In this document: positions 53,569 to 64,000 of the stretch, one piece after another
Layout: the number at the start of each line of letters is the position of its first letter
Position numbering within the stretch: the stretch's first letter is position 1
Origin: Ostrinia nubilalis
Lineage: Eukaryota; Arthropoda; Insecta; Lepidoptera; Crambidae
Direction of reading: 5' to 3'
Length of the DNA stretch: 64,000 nt
NCBI RefSeq assembly: GCF_963855985.1
Contig: NC_087090.1
Location: 15,436,501 to 15,500,500, forward strand
Made by a program: the position numbers and the translations under genes
The notes under the pieces: model-generated
Seen by the model: only the letters and a program-made list of their open reading frames with translations
Database searches by the model: none
Told to the model about the DNA's origin: nothing

Positions 53569-54759
53569 CACAGTCTTTTATTTTGCCTTAGAAGCGGACA
53601 TCCCCGTTTTATTAATTCAATCGTTAGATATTACTATTATGTATAAAATTGATGAAGGAACTAGTAGTTGTATTTGCTTAGTTTCGAAGAAATATTCGAT
53701 ATTGTGATTTTATAAAAAAAAAACAGTTTTAGAAACATATTTTCTAAAAAAATTACATTAAGTCAGAATTTTGTTAATAAATTTACCTATCACTGTAACG
53801 TCTACCTTTATGCAAAAATAAATGGTTATTGCTGCAGTAATTTAGGAATTATTTAATAATTTATGATTTTCAGAAAACATTTTTTTCTCCGTTGCCCTAG
53901 AAAATTGGCAGCTATATTTACTTTATATTGATGCATGATATAATTATCTATAATACCTGAAAATATTACTTGCCTATCCCGTGGAAGTTGGATGATACGA
54001 CTAGAAATATTTGTCAAAAGTAATATTGACTAAGGCCATCGGTCAAAACCACTATTAACTGAAATTTGCAGTCAAAAGTGGTTTTGATCGATTATGAGTT
54101 TTGACTGCAACATATATATCGATGTTTCGAAAACGATAGGATTTCCAATAAGCCGCCACAGGGCCAACTCTAAAATTATCAAACTCGACCCGACAAATTA
54201 ATAATGGTAAAAGCATTTCAATAGTTATCTAACAAAGGCATTAAAACCGTATTGTTACGGACGGCATTTAAAAAACTAAAAAATATTTAGATGACAACCC
54301 TATTTACATATACATTTTCTAAACTCATAGAAATTAAAATATCTTCCAACTTCCACGGGATAGGCAAGTAATATTTTCAGGCATTATAGATAATTATATC
54401 ATGCATCAATATAAAGTAAATATAGCTGCCAATTTTCTAGGACAACGGAGAAAAAAATGTTTTCTGAAAATTATTAAATAATTCCTAAATTACTGCAGCA
54501 ATAACCATTTATTTTTGCATAAAGGTAGACGTTATAGTGATAGGTAAATTTATTTACAAAATTCTGACTTAATGTAATTTTTTTAGAAAATATGCTTCTA
54601 AAACTGATTTTTTTATAAAATCACAAAATCGAATATTTCTTCGAAACTAAACAAATACAACTACTAGTTCCTTCATCAATTTTATACATTATAGTAATAT
54701 CTAACGATTGAATTAATAAAACAGGGATGTCCGCTTCTAAGCCAAAATAAAACACTGTG
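53569..54759. mobile_element. second foldback element, ~420-bp inverted arms
   Basis: Left arm 53569-53992 and right arm 54345-54759 are inverted copies, about 95 percent alike by eye. Ends are CACAGT...ACTGTG. It is flanked by CATTC on both sides (53564-53568 and 54760-54764), a likely 5-bp target duplication. The 352-bp loop contains AAAACCACTA / AGTGGTTTT. No transposase. Unrelated in sequence to the 42.5 kb foldback. Confidence 0.85.
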
Positions 54760-54779
54760 CATTCCACTCTCGCTTACTT

Positions 54780-54925
54780 CTCACTCTACATCAAGCGCAT
54801 TCGATAACGACTGCGTTAAAAAAATGTATGAAGATTTTAGTTCTTAAAAGTTTCGGCTAGAGGCGCTGTAGAATCCGTCATACATTTAATGTCACTTTTT
54901 TACGCATCGAATGCGTTTGGCGTAT
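54780..54925. mobile_element. MITE family D, copy 3 (inverted, diverged)
   Basis: On the minus strand ATGCGTAAAAAAGTGACATT, AATGTATGACGGATTCTACA, GCGCCTCTAGCCGAAACTTT, TAAGAACTAAAATCTTCATA follows the interior of the 33.0 kb copy. The ends are weak. Confidence 0.55.
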
Positions 54926-57095
54926 ACTCACAGTACGCTCCGAAACTTGACGTTCGAGTTGACAACTTGACTCGCGTGACGTTTTTAAGCGAGAAATAGT
55001 TGTTATTTGCTCGTTTTCTAGTAGACAAGTGGCTATAACTGTACCTACATTTACGTCGGCAGCATTGTTTATTTTCATATGCCACCTTATATCCACGTCG
55101 GTGTGTTTATTTCTCTTCTTTACAACTGGCTTTATGTTCGGTTCGGATTTATTTTCAGTTCAAGATTTAACATTATAATTCTAATGTTTTCAGATATTGT
55201 TTTAGTAAATTTTCGCTGCCTTATCGTAGTCAATAAGTTTTTATTGACTGGTTTACTTATCTTAATATTTGGCTGTTTTAATGATGGATAATCTTGGAAG
55301 GAGGCGGTAGCTATTTGTTATTTTACTGAAGTAATTTATAGAGCTAGATTGATAAAAATCCTACAATAAAACGTAGTATCATTTACGATTATAATTACAA
55401 CATTAATTTCGTGTTCCAAAGGTGCTAGATATCTAATTTTCCTGAAGGAGTCTTACATAACGGGACTATTCCCACCTCTCGTTTCTACCACTGCAACTCC
55501 TGTGTAGCCAGGATTTACAGCTCAGGACTCTAACATAGCGATTGTAAACAAATCATTATACTAAGATCAGTGCTATAATATTGTTTGTATTACCGTAATA
55601 TTGGCAATGTAAACCCCATCCATCAGGCTTGATCAGGCCATTGACAAGCTGAAGTATTACTCCATTCATCATCCGTAAGGAGGCAGATTTTGTGCATTTA
55701 TTGCTGCAGTCACGAGACGCTTGCATCTTATTGCATGACTGATGTTGATTAGAAAACTAGAACTGAGCAGGAATTATGTACGGACGACAGTAAAAACTAT
55801 CTTAGGTAGTTGTAAAAGGTAATAATTTGCTACATAGGGAATACATTTTTATTGAAAATTTACATTTGTATAAGGTAATAAGAAAAATAGATCTTTTAAA
55901 CACTGGTTTAGCTTTGTTTGCTCTCGACAATACTTTGAAACGTCAAAAAGTATGCTCATAAATTAGAAACTTGAAGCTTATCTTATAAAATCTAACTATT
56001 TTTGCCTTAAGAGCATTTGACGATTGCTTAAAGTCTAATAAGTCTAAACAAATAAAGACGTTTTTGGTTTTGATTTTTTATTTTTTGAGGGTCGGGAAAC
56101 CCATTGTTTCTTGCTGACCGTAAATGTAGTTGTGATACGTTTCTCAATGCTCCGGCGCATCTATTTGCCAATTACTTACAACTCGCATCCTCGGCCGAGG
56201 CAAGGTCGCCTTTCTGGTCACGTGACTAATCCGTGCTCTGCGCGCGCGCACGTCTTGTTCACATTTCGGTTTTTGTAGTTAAACTACAATAACTATAATG
56301 CGCACTACGAGTAATTCAAACTGACAACTTTGGAGAGATAATATGGGAAAGAATTACTCAAATCAGGCAGTTGACTGTTTTAAACCGAAAATAAAACTTA
56401 GTGACTAGCCTACTGGGGCCTACCTAGCCTACCTTTTGAGGGTACTTATACAACGTTCCAAGCTTAGCTGACCCTAGCAAAACTTTGAGAAAACATATCA
56501 GCTGGTGCTGAGACGTGGCGGAAGAAACTTTTACTTAAACTACTATCCACATAGTAATATTAGGTTTCGTGTAAGTGCCCATTTAAAATTTAAGGAAGAC
56601 CCTTTAAAAACTAATTTGCCCAAAACTAACTTGCCTTCCCTTTGCCAGACTATGTCCTAAACTCCTGAAATGAAACCTAACACAGTAATTTATTTGTCCA
56701 GAGTTCTTTTCAAACCAAAGAGACGAGTCCGGTCATAGACTAGTTAAAGTATGACAGGCAGGACAAATTTAACGTGTGAATAATTTACATTCAGTTAATA
56801 TAACAAGCCTAACTTGCTCCGCAGACAATTAAGGCCTACCTCAACCGCGGTGCGGTGTATTTACATAATATTATTTGAATAGTAATAAACCGTGAGAATG
56901 TTGTGTCTATGTTTCGCAGTTGTTGAGGAAGGTTTTGATTTGTTTTTTAAAGATCTTCTATGATGGTGTCTTTTATATTCTTGTATCTCTAGAAAATATG
57001 ATATGTACCTACACTGAAAGACATTCTACTTGGCCCAACCAAACTATCGGCCGACAAAAAGTCTGCAGTCTGCGGAGTATCTAGCCATAGATTCA
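54926..57095. other. no gene; L3 tail at 55455-55520
   Basis: 55455-55520 (ACGGGACTATTCCCACCTCT, CTGCAACTCCTGTGTAGCCA) is L3 on the minus strand. 56200-56270 is CpG-richer. Frames at 54878-55096 and 55079-55291 have no domain. 56090-57090 appears unique. Confidence 0.4.
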
Positions 57096-57099
57096 TCAT

Positions 57100-57310
57100 C
57101 ATCATCAACAGCCCTTTACAGTCCACAGCTGGACTATGAGCCTCCTCCACTATAGTGGAGGGTTTTGCCATAATCCCCACGCTTGGCAGGCGGGTTGGAG
57201 ATCGCAGTTTAAAAGATTGATGTTTTCCAGAGAGCGCTGCTGCCCGTTCTCTTGTTTGATGTGTGGTCCCTAAGTCGCCTCTTACGACACCCGTATGGTG
57301 ACGGCAGAGT
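57100..57310 (-). repeat. L4-type LINE tail
   Basis: CATCATCATCAACAGCCCTT, TACAGTCCACAGCTGGACTA, GAGCCTCCTCCACTATAGTG, TAATCCCCACGCTTGGCAGG, CGGGTTGGAGATCGCAG and AGTCGCCTCTTACGACACCC. The 132-residue minus-strand frame over 56989-57387 is this repeat, not a gene. Confidence 0.55.
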
Positions 57311-57765
57311 AGAATACATTTGTCACCAAGCCATAGATTAGGTACTACCAGAATACTTAAACTACTAAGATACCGATACAATAACATTGATCCTAAGAAA
57401 ATCTGTTATACATTTGTATATTTTAAAGTGTTTTTGAAAAGATGAACGTGCGATAAGGACTCTGTATGACAGAACATAATACGCGCGGGAAAAACCGCAA
57501 GCAAAAGCTAGTATATAATTTAATTATACATGCAAAGGATACTTTACGTTGCTTTTTTAAATAAAACATGTAACTTACAGCAGGTGATGCTGTCGAAATA
57601 TCATCGGGCGGTGGAATAAAACTTAAATAAATAAAAAGCAGCTGAAGGTATCTTAAAGATGCAAATTAAATTCTAACCACAGACTTCATGTAACATGATA
57701 GCGTATACTGCATACATTAACGCGCTTGCAGAACTATAGTGTTTTGAAATAAAGTAGGTTCTGTC

Positions 57766-57920
57766 TAATGTCTGGTCTGTGAGCACGTAGAATTTTGACT
57801 GTGCGACGGGTGCCCGCAGTGAGTGTGCGAGCGCGACAGCAACATAATTACGCGCGAGCGATAAGGATGGGTAGCTTGGGGTCATTGGACAAAATTCTAT
57901 GTGCTCGCAGACCGGGCTTT
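57766..57920. mobile_element. MITE family F
   Basis: GTCTGGTCTGTGAGCACGTA, GAATTTTG at the left and CAAAATTCTATGTGCTCGCA, GACCGGGC at the right are inverted repeats of about 28 bp with few mismatches. The 86- and 70-residue frames crossing it are repeat-derived. Confidence 0.65.
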
Positions 57921-57964
57921 AGCCATTATCATCTGGTTGACAAAATATACATAAAACCAGTTTC

Positions 57965-58090
57965 AACCAGAAAACGTCCAATGGTGGACAAATGCCTCCC
58001 CCAAGGATTTCCACAACGACCGGTCCTGCGCTTTCTGCATCCAAGTGCTTCATGACCTTCACCAGATCGTTGGTCCACCGATAGTACCGA
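57965..58090 (-). mobile_element. RTE LINE 3' end (GAAC subfamily)
   Basis: AAAACGTCCAATGGTGGACA, AATGCCTCCCCCAAGGATTT, CCACAACGACCGGTCCTGCG, ACCTTCACCAGATCGTTGGT. The RWTNDLVKV codons are readable on the minus strand; 5'-truncated. Confidence 0.7.
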
Positions 58091-58159
58091 TACGCCTTGA
58101 TAAGTAAAAAAACAACGTACTTATTGAAATGGTACATTTTTTTTTATTACTTACTTCCT

Positions 58160-58270
58160 TAAAAACAAACTTGACCTTCACTGGTTGGGTTTTTATTGGC
58201 AGCTAAGCTGTAGATCCTGGCCACACAGGAGGTGCAGCGGTGGGAACGAGAGGTGGGAATAGTTCCGTGC
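58160..58270 (+). repeat. L3 LINE-type tail
   Basis: ACCTTCACTGGTTGGGTTTT, GCAGCTAAGCTGTAGATCCT, GGCCACACAGGAGGTGCAGC, GGTGGGAACGAGAGGTGGGA. Best copy of the family here. Confidence 0.6.
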
Positions 58271-58771
58271 CTACTTACTTAAAAAGTTACGATTGTAAAC
58301 TTTTGGCCTTGCAATTAAATGCGTTTATGAGAATCCTTGAAATATGGTGACCTATTTGTTTCCTATTTAAGCAAGGCTTTATTTTGTATGGTGACATTTC
58401 TGTTGCGCATGATTCGGTTAGCGCACTCTATTCGCGACCTTACTGAATATCCTTTCATTGTATCAAAAGTATCCAGAGCATTTTATTCGCCAGGCTTGAA
58501 ATACCTTATCCTATCCCATAAAATAGTTTAAAGGACATTTCCGCACGGTAATTGGTTTGTGGTCACATTCCGTGTGTCAATATAATTGTTACCTTTTGGT
58601 CCCTTGAGATTATTAGGCCGGGCGAGCAAGTTTAGAAAAGTCGAACGATTGTAATTGTTCTTTATCTTTTGGATAAGCGATAAAAGTGGTAACAGCAACA
58701 TTTTCAACAGTTGCCTACAACAGTTTACTATTGTTGCCTTTAACAGTTGACAGTTGTTTATTGATCGTTTT
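58271..58771. other. no gene; AACAGTTG-rich stretch
   Basis: 58690-58760 repeats CAACAGTT/AACAGTTG several times. A 64-residue frame at 58337-58531 lacks a domain. Confidence 0.35.
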
Positions 58772-58925
58772 TGTAGATCCTGGCTACACCGGAGTTACAG
58801 CGGTGGGAACGAGAGGTGGGCTTCATCATCATCATCATCATCATCACCATTTTCAGCCATAGGACGTCCCCTGCTGAACATAGGCCTCCCCCAATGATTT
58901 CCTCAATGGGCGGTTGGTGGCATAG
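58772..58925. mobile_element. L3 tail joined to an RTE LINE 3' end
   Basis: 58772-58818 is L3 (plus). 58821-58925 is (CAT)n TTTTCAGCCATAGGACGTCC, CCTGCTGAACATAGGCCTCC, CCCAATGATTTCC: the RTE ATG-tailed subfamily on the minus strand, inserted into or against L3. Confidence 0.65.
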
Positions 58926-58929
58926 TCCC

Positions 58930-60725
58930 GTATTACTTATTTATTGACGTTTGGGAAAGAAAAGATTGGATTTTGGCAAATATTTGGTTTTATGGGCATA
59001 ATCCTATCTTTTTGTACGAATTAAAAGATAATGTTGTGTAATCTTAAACGGCATATTTATGATCCATGAAAATTATATTACTGAATGTTAAATGTTACTG
59101 AAATCGAAATTATTTGAATTTAAACTTCACTTTCAACCGACCATGTTGCGATGCAAAACATACTGTGCCCTAATACGGACGAGGCTCAACATTGTGGTTC
59201 GCGACAAAACGCCGCCCTTAATTATCCTGACAGACTTTCTGATATCGTGCGCCCGGCCTAATAGTTTCCCATAAATATTCCTTGTTTCAGTTTGTTTGTT
59301 TGTTTATCCTCGCTCGCGTAGGCTTCATTAATTATATCTTTATATGCGGGCGGTAATTGGTGCGGGTTTTATCTCTGCCATTGGGTATATTTTGCACTCG
59401 CGAAAACAATACAGAATACAAGTCCATTCGTATTGGACATCGTGCGAATAAATGAAATTTTAGACGCAGTTCCATGGTGCATGGGAAACTCTGCTTTATG
59501 TAAACGATCGAAGGTTTTGTTTTGCAAAAGTGTGGATAACTTAGGTACTCGACTGTCATTGACAATGTCAGCCCCTGTACCTACCTAATATGCAAAATAT
59601 TACGCGTTAAGAAAAATAAAGAATTTGGTAAATAAAGCAGCTTGAATCGCAAAAATAAAGTCTACATTTTAAAAACGGACGAATAAGATTTCCATTTCTA
59701 AATTAAGTGTCTAAGCTGACTAAAAATACAGTCTTGTTGAATCAACGTTATTTCTTTCGAATAACTTAAAACTGTGTGCCATATTGCAAATTCAAAAGAC
59801 GTTTTAAAACGAACATCAGTAAAAGCTACCGATAAAATTGAATTTTAATGAGCTGGTTTGTTTTCTGTTCCAAATAAAAGAAGTGACTGTACAAGGATCT
59901 AAGGGGCAGATAAAGAATTCCCCCCAGCAAAGGAACACGCGTTATTTTTTAAAATAAGAACGCGCGCCTTATATGGGCATGATCAGCTCATCTAACCGTT
60001 TTAAATGAGCGGCGAAAAAAGTCAGTATACCCACACGGTGGGTAATCGCATACACCGTCGGCAAAGAAGGCAAAATGAGAGTCACGGTCCGTCGATACTG
60101 CTTGTAATAAACATGGGTAATTAATCAGGGACCGCTTTATTTGCCCAGGATATCGCCACAGCTTAGGGAGAGCGGCCAGCTCATTTTATAGAGACGACGG
60201 GACATTGAGGTAAATACTGTTACATCTTATGTATTGGCAATGGATGCTATTTTGCATAAAATATACATAGGCCGATGTGCCGTCGACTTTACACGTGTTA
60301 TTTACTGTGCTTTAAGTTTTGCAAGAGTTTACTTGTGACAGTTTGGAATCTTATCATTTTGTTACACAATTAAATGAGAACCATTTAATTTTATGAGTTT
60401 ACCTTTTTTGTCAAGTCAAGGGAATTTGACAAGAAAACAACAAGCATTATGTGGGTTACTTGATTTATCAAATTTTATATTTGAAACCTTTCGTTCATTT
60501 ATAAATACGATGTGCTTAGTCATAAAAGTTATCTCTTACCAGTTGGGTGTGATGTCATGTTGTCACGCAAAGCGGTCGTCTTTCATTTACTCATTACATG
60601 CCATATACGGCGCATTGATAAGCCCGTATCATTTTTATTTACATAAGTCTAGTATTTTACAATTCAGAGTAAACTTTTGCAAAGCCTTTAAATAAGTTTA
60701 TATTCAACTAAGGTGTCTAATTAAC
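58930..60725. other. no gene recognised; unique
   Basis: Frames at 59092-59274, 59332-59565 and 60393-60695 have no domain. 59940-60180 is less AT-rich and looks unique. Confidence 0.35.
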
Positions 60726-60918
60726 TCAAGGTCACCCAAAGGGCTATGGAGCGTGCTATGCTCGGAGTTTCCCTGCGTGATCGAATCAGAAATGAGGAGA
60801 TCCGCAAGAGAACCAAAGTGACTGACATAGCCCGCAGAATCACTAAAATCAAGTGGCAGTGGGCGGGGACATAGCTCGGAGGAGGCCTTTGACCAGCAGT
60901 GGATGTCTTTCGGCTGTA
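60726..60918 (+). pseudogene. RTE LINE C-terminal fragment with internal deletion
   Basis: Codes LKVTQRAMERAMLGVSLRDR, then IRKRTKVTDIARRITKIKWQ, WAG, matching 22850-23000 almost base for base. A lost C then gives a premature TAG. About 190-200 bp covering the WRP and GRPP segments are missing, and the sequence jumps to GGAGGCCTTTGACCAGCAGT, GGATGTCTTTCGGCTG (the natural end). Confidence 0.85.
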
Positions 60919-61737
60919 ACGTCGTTCATTACGAACGATGTTTAACTAACTTTAGATTAAATTGCATTTTTTACTTTAACAATTGAGTTCTATCCCTTTG
61001 TATCAAATTAAAATGACATTGAAGAGGTTTAAAATGATCGGGTGACTTATGTACAAATAAACTGTTCATAAAACTGGCCGTTCGATTTGAGCCATGTGAA
61101 TGCCGTGGGACGATCAGTCCGAAATTCATGTTCCTATTAATTCCATTACGTGAGTACATAAAACGATTTTGTTTAAATTAAAATGGATTCCATTTTGCAC
61201 TGGTAAACTGGAATAGCTGTAATGCTCTCGGATACTGTAGTAATTGGAATATTTAATTCGTGGTTTCCAAAATTGATAGTTCCACCCACTGATTCTGTTT
61301 GGATTTTGTTACCGCTATTTTGGGGTTAACCAGTTTGTTTTAGATTAACAAATTACCGCTGGAAGTTTGGGAGCGTCAAATTATACGGTTAACAATTTGG
61401 AATTTAGTATTTAGGCAAATGTAATAAAGTACACATAGGATGGTTGTGTATGTAAATTAATAAAAAGATGTTATTTGGAATGTATTTATTATGAAATTCC
61501 TAACATTATATAAGTGCCCTAAAAACGGCCTACAAAAATCTACAAAGAATTGGAACTTGGTTACCAATTTGTTACAAATGGGTGAATGAATTCTGAATAA
61601 GCTTTGACCTTATTTTAGTTATCCATTAATTAACAATATTCAATTAAGGCCAGAGTTCACGTAAATACATTTCAATTATACTGTTTTATCAAACAAATTA
61701 ATGACTATCAAATACTTTTATTTATTACTAGCTTTTG
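60919..61737. other. no gene recognised
   Basis: AT-rich. Frame 60971-61159 has no domain. Confidence 0.35.
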
Positions 61738-61919
61738 CCCGCGGCTTCCCCCGCGTGAAGTTCAGTTTGTCACATATAGTCATAAGTTATAGCTTATAAT
61801 GTTATTCTGGGCTATAATCAATAATACTGTAAAGTATCATCGAAATCCGTTCAGTAGTTGCGTGAAAGAGTAACAAACATCCACACAAACTTTCGCATTT
61901 ATAATATGTATTAGTAGGA
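61738..61919 (-). mobile_element. Lep1-type Helitron (short)
   Basis: CTAG, GCCCGCGGCTTCCCCCGCG, ATCAATAATACTGTAAAGTA, CGTTCAGTAG, and TTAGTAGGA at the right. Internal deletions in the CATCCAGACATCC run. Confidence 0.7.
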
Positions 61920-62299
61920 TGTTTTGCTATAGTTAAAGAACGACTGTTTGCGGACAAAATAATCGTTTTAAATTTAACTGTCTGTTAGTAAACTGTCCTT
62001 AATTCCAGTAATAACTTCGAGTTCAAAGACGATTGAGACAATATTTTCTTTCCGAATAATCCGTTAAATATATCCTCATTTCCTGAACTTTACGTTTTCG
62101 ATCGAGTTTAATTTTGGCATCTGAAATCGAGAGCTGTATATTAAAACACCTGAGTGGGTTTTATAATTGTCTGGAGATATTTTTAAGACTCCTATTTTTG
62201 CTCTTCTCTCCTTTAATTGAGGATGGTTCGTTTACCCGACTGCGGTTGATTGAATTTCGGTAGCAACAAAATAAATATTGATGAGATTATAGTCATGCA
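61920..62299. other. no gene or repeat recognised
   Basis: AT-rich spacer. Confidence 0.35.
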
Positions 62300-62705
62300 C
62301 GAGTCAAATAGTTCGTGTCACCCAAAGTAGCCAAAAAGTGCGCAACACTTCTTTGTTACGATTGGAATAAGGTAGTCGGCAAGCTCACAGGGGGTATCCT
62401 CCGGGGGTACCCTCCGGGGGGAGGAGGCCCTCAACGAAGTGAGTAGGGAGCCGGTTGCGGCAGATGCGCGAGGTGCACAAGTGGTGTTAAGCCCTTGGTA
62501 AGCCCTATGTGCACCTCATATCGCGCTAACAGAGGACCCCATGAGGTTTTAGTGGGTAGGCCCCGTCCTTCTGGCGGGGAGAGTCCCACATAACCCCTGG
62601 CTGCCCCCGCGGCCCGGGGTATGCGCAAAGCATTTCCTCATGTAAAAAAAAAAAAAGGTAGTCAACTTTTTGGCCACTTTGGCTGTCACGAATTTGACGC
62701 TGACT
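62300..62705. mobile_element. MITE family B, copy 2, split by a LINE tail
   Basis: Left GTTCGTGTCACCCAAAGTAG, CCAAAA and right TTTTTGGCCACTTTGGCTGT, CACGAA are inverted ends. The middle is occupied by 62378-62656. Copy 1 at 28864-29000 lacks the insert. Confidence 0.7.
62378..62656 (+). mobile_element. LINE 3' end with poly(A), inserted in a MITE
   Basis: GC-rich 3' UTR (CCTCCGGGGGTACCCTCCGG, GTAGGCCCCGTCCTTCTGGC, CCGCGGCCCGGGGTATGCGC) ending in a run of 13 A at 62644-62656. It is flanked by GGTAGTC on the left (62371-62377) and right (62657-62663), at least a 7-bp target duplication, possibly 9. An R1- or Jockey-type LINE is plausible; no coding part remains. Confidence 0.75.
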
Positions 62706-62866
62706 GTGCGTTTATGTAGGTTAATATTTCATGGTTTCGCTGTCAACTGTACAAATGCCAAGTGGACATACTTACACGCCTAACAATCCATAATCCAGTT
62801 AAAGACTCAAACACGCTTCGTTTCTCTACACTCTTAATTAACAGTTTTAAAAATGTCATATTAATC

Positions 62867-62985
62867 ATCATCATCATCATTTCAGCCACAGGACGTCCAC
62901 TGCTGAACATAGACCTCCCCCAATGATTTACCAGTCTTTAGATTTAGTGCTGGTTGCGGCTCACATCCAGCGTCTTCATTACCTT
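62867..62985 (-). mobile_element. RTE LINE 3' end (ATG-tailed subfamily)
   Basis: CATCATCATCATCATTTCAG, CCACAGGACGTCCACTGCTG, AACATAGACCTCCCCCAATG, ATTTACCAG, then CGGCTCACATCCAGCGTCTT. Truncated copy. Confidence 0.7.
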
Positions 62986-63339
62986 AAGATAAGATTAAAG
63001 GTTATTATTTGTATCAATATTGTATCAGTTTCTGCTTTATTTATGCAAAACAACACCGTAACAAGACTAATCAGATCATTTCGACGTGAAATTCAATGTA
63101 AAAGGCCAAAAGCATCTATAAATTGTATTTATGGATTGGTTCAGTTGTTCCCTTGATCAATCACCGCGGATTCCCGGGCCGTGCCAAGTCACGTGACTCG
63201 TGAAAAATAGAATTGTTGCTCGCGGACTAGTCTAGCTTGGTCTAGTTAACGTGCTTTGGGATGATATTGTGAATATACTATTTGACACTATTCCCCAATA
63301 ATTCGAAATCACAACTTTTTAAAAAAGACACTTCAATCA
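62986..63339. other. no gene recognised
   Basis: Contains most of a 77-residue frame (62923-63156) that starts in the RTE tail; not a gene as far as I can see. Confidence 0.35.
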
Positions 63340-63481
63340 GAGGTGGATTTGTGTAAAGCAATTGTCATCATTTGACAGTTCATAACGTACGATAAAGTCA
63401 GTCAAAGAAAGCGTTTGACAGAATAATCGTACGTTATGAACTGTCAAGTGATAACGATTGCTTTACACAATTCCACCGCTG
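63340..63481. mobile_element. palindromic MITE, single copy here
   Basis: Arms AGAGGTGGATTTGTGTAAAG, CAATTGTCATCATTTGACAG, TTCATAACGTACGATAA and their complement at 63424-63481 pair over about 55 bp with few mismatches. The spacer is about 30 bp. Confidence 0.7.
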
Positions 63482-63794
63482 GTCTTAAAAACTCAATTAA
63501 TTTTATATTACCTGCAAATTAAGATTTTTGGTTGCATTGTAATTGAAAAAAAATTGTATAATTATGTTGATAAAATAGTGACGTCACTTGCTTGTATTGC
63601 CATACAAAATCTATGGGAGAGTGTCGTTTTGACAGTTTTAAACAGTACGTCAATTGATTGGTGGTGTCAACACGTCTATTCGTAAAACAACACTTAGGCC
63701 CAGTTTTTTGATTCATATTTAAAATAACAAATTGTTACTGCGCCAAACTAAAGTAAAAAATATGCATTTCTATTGCAAATAAGCGTTGTAATTT
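63482..63794. other. no gene recognised
   Basis: Two overlapping opposite-strand frames (63458-63685 and 63519-63716) with no domain. Confidence 0.35.
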
Positions 63795-63874
63795 TAATAT
63801 ATGCTTTTAGGGTAAAATGTCCGGCCAAATGAAGCACAAAGTCCGGCTTTTGTGATTTTGGACCTGGCAACCCT
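63795..63874. mobile_element. MITE family E, copy 2 (short)
   Basis: GGGTAAAATGTCCGGCCAAA, TGAAGCACAAAGTCCGGCTT, TTGTGATTTTGGACCTGGCA, ACCCT is the reverse complement of the first 75 bp of the 33.8 kb element. It abuts MITE family A directly. Confidence 0.6.
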
Positions 63875-63986
63875 AGTTGCACCATCTTACTTTAACTTTG
63901 ACAAACGTCAAAAATCTGTCAAACTTCATACAAAAACACCGGTTATCGTTAAAGTTACGGTCAAAGTTAGGTGGTGCAACTCAGCC
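63875..63986. mobile_element. palindromic MITE family A, copy 8
   Basis: AGTTGCACCATCTTACTTTA, GTCAAAAATCTGTCAAACTT, AACACCGGTTATCGTTAAAG, GTTAGGTGGTGCAACTCAGC, C. The first few bases (GGCTGG) are missing, cut by the family E neighbour. Confidence 0.75.
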
Positions 63987-64000
63987 TTAGTCTTTATTAA

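Noticed and set aside
56989..57387. 132-residue minus-strand frame
   Set aside because: Covers an L4-type dispersed repeat; no domain and no supporting gene structure.

Overview
This is a 64 kb, AT-rich, intron-poor and repeat-dense stretch of an insect nuclear genome, almost certainly a moth or butterfly. The evidence is the repeat content: Lep1-type Helitrons with CTAG termini, RTE-clade LINE 3' ends with GAAC or ATG tails, tRNA-derived SINEs, a piggyBac-like element in a TTAA site and many palindromic MITEs. The species cannot be fixed from sequence alone. I found no convincing host protein-coding exon, no functional tRNA or rRNA gene and no CRISPR array. Most open frames are short and lie inside repeats.

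The one intact gene is a piggyBac-family transposase on the minus strand (CDS 10189-12193) inside a 2.5 kb element (9872-12392). A splice junction missed by simple ORF calling gives a 589-residue protein with the DDD catalytic triad and a C-terminal cysteine/histidine-rich finger. The 14-bp terminal inverted repeats match at 13 of 14 positions. A 16-bp palindrome joined to a TIR-like core occurs at the right end, inside the left end and inside the transposase intron.

Layout. 1-9.9 kb: RTE tail, Helitron, MITEs, a tRNA-derived SINE beside a hAT-like end, decayed LINE tails. 9.9-12.4 kb: piggyBac. 12.4-20.7 kb: LINE tails, palindromic MITEs, Helitrons. 22.6-23.1 kb: RTE reverse-transcriptase fragment between 14-bp target-site duplications. 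26.4-29.2 kb: nested cluster. 30.6-31.2 kb: GC-rich 527-bp insert of unknown origin inside a MITE, with a 13-bp duplication. 32.4-36.9 kb: tandem Helitrons, a MITE with perfect 35-bp TIRs, and a 1.63 kb long-TIR element. 42.5-45.0 kb: 1.1 kb foldback element followed by a perfect-looking 805-bp tandem duplication. 47-53.4 kb: the most repeat-poor part, with a CpG-richer segment, a cluster of homeodomain/POU-like motifs and a perfect 35-bp-arm hairpin. 53.6-54.8 kb: second foldback element. 57-64 kb: RTE, MITE, Helitron and LINE tails, including a LINE tail inserted into a MITE.

No metabolic pathway or operon is present. The window records successive insertions: LINE tails and unknown retro-inserts inside MITEs, MITEs inside Helitrons, and foldback elements that could form long double-stranded RNA if transcribed.
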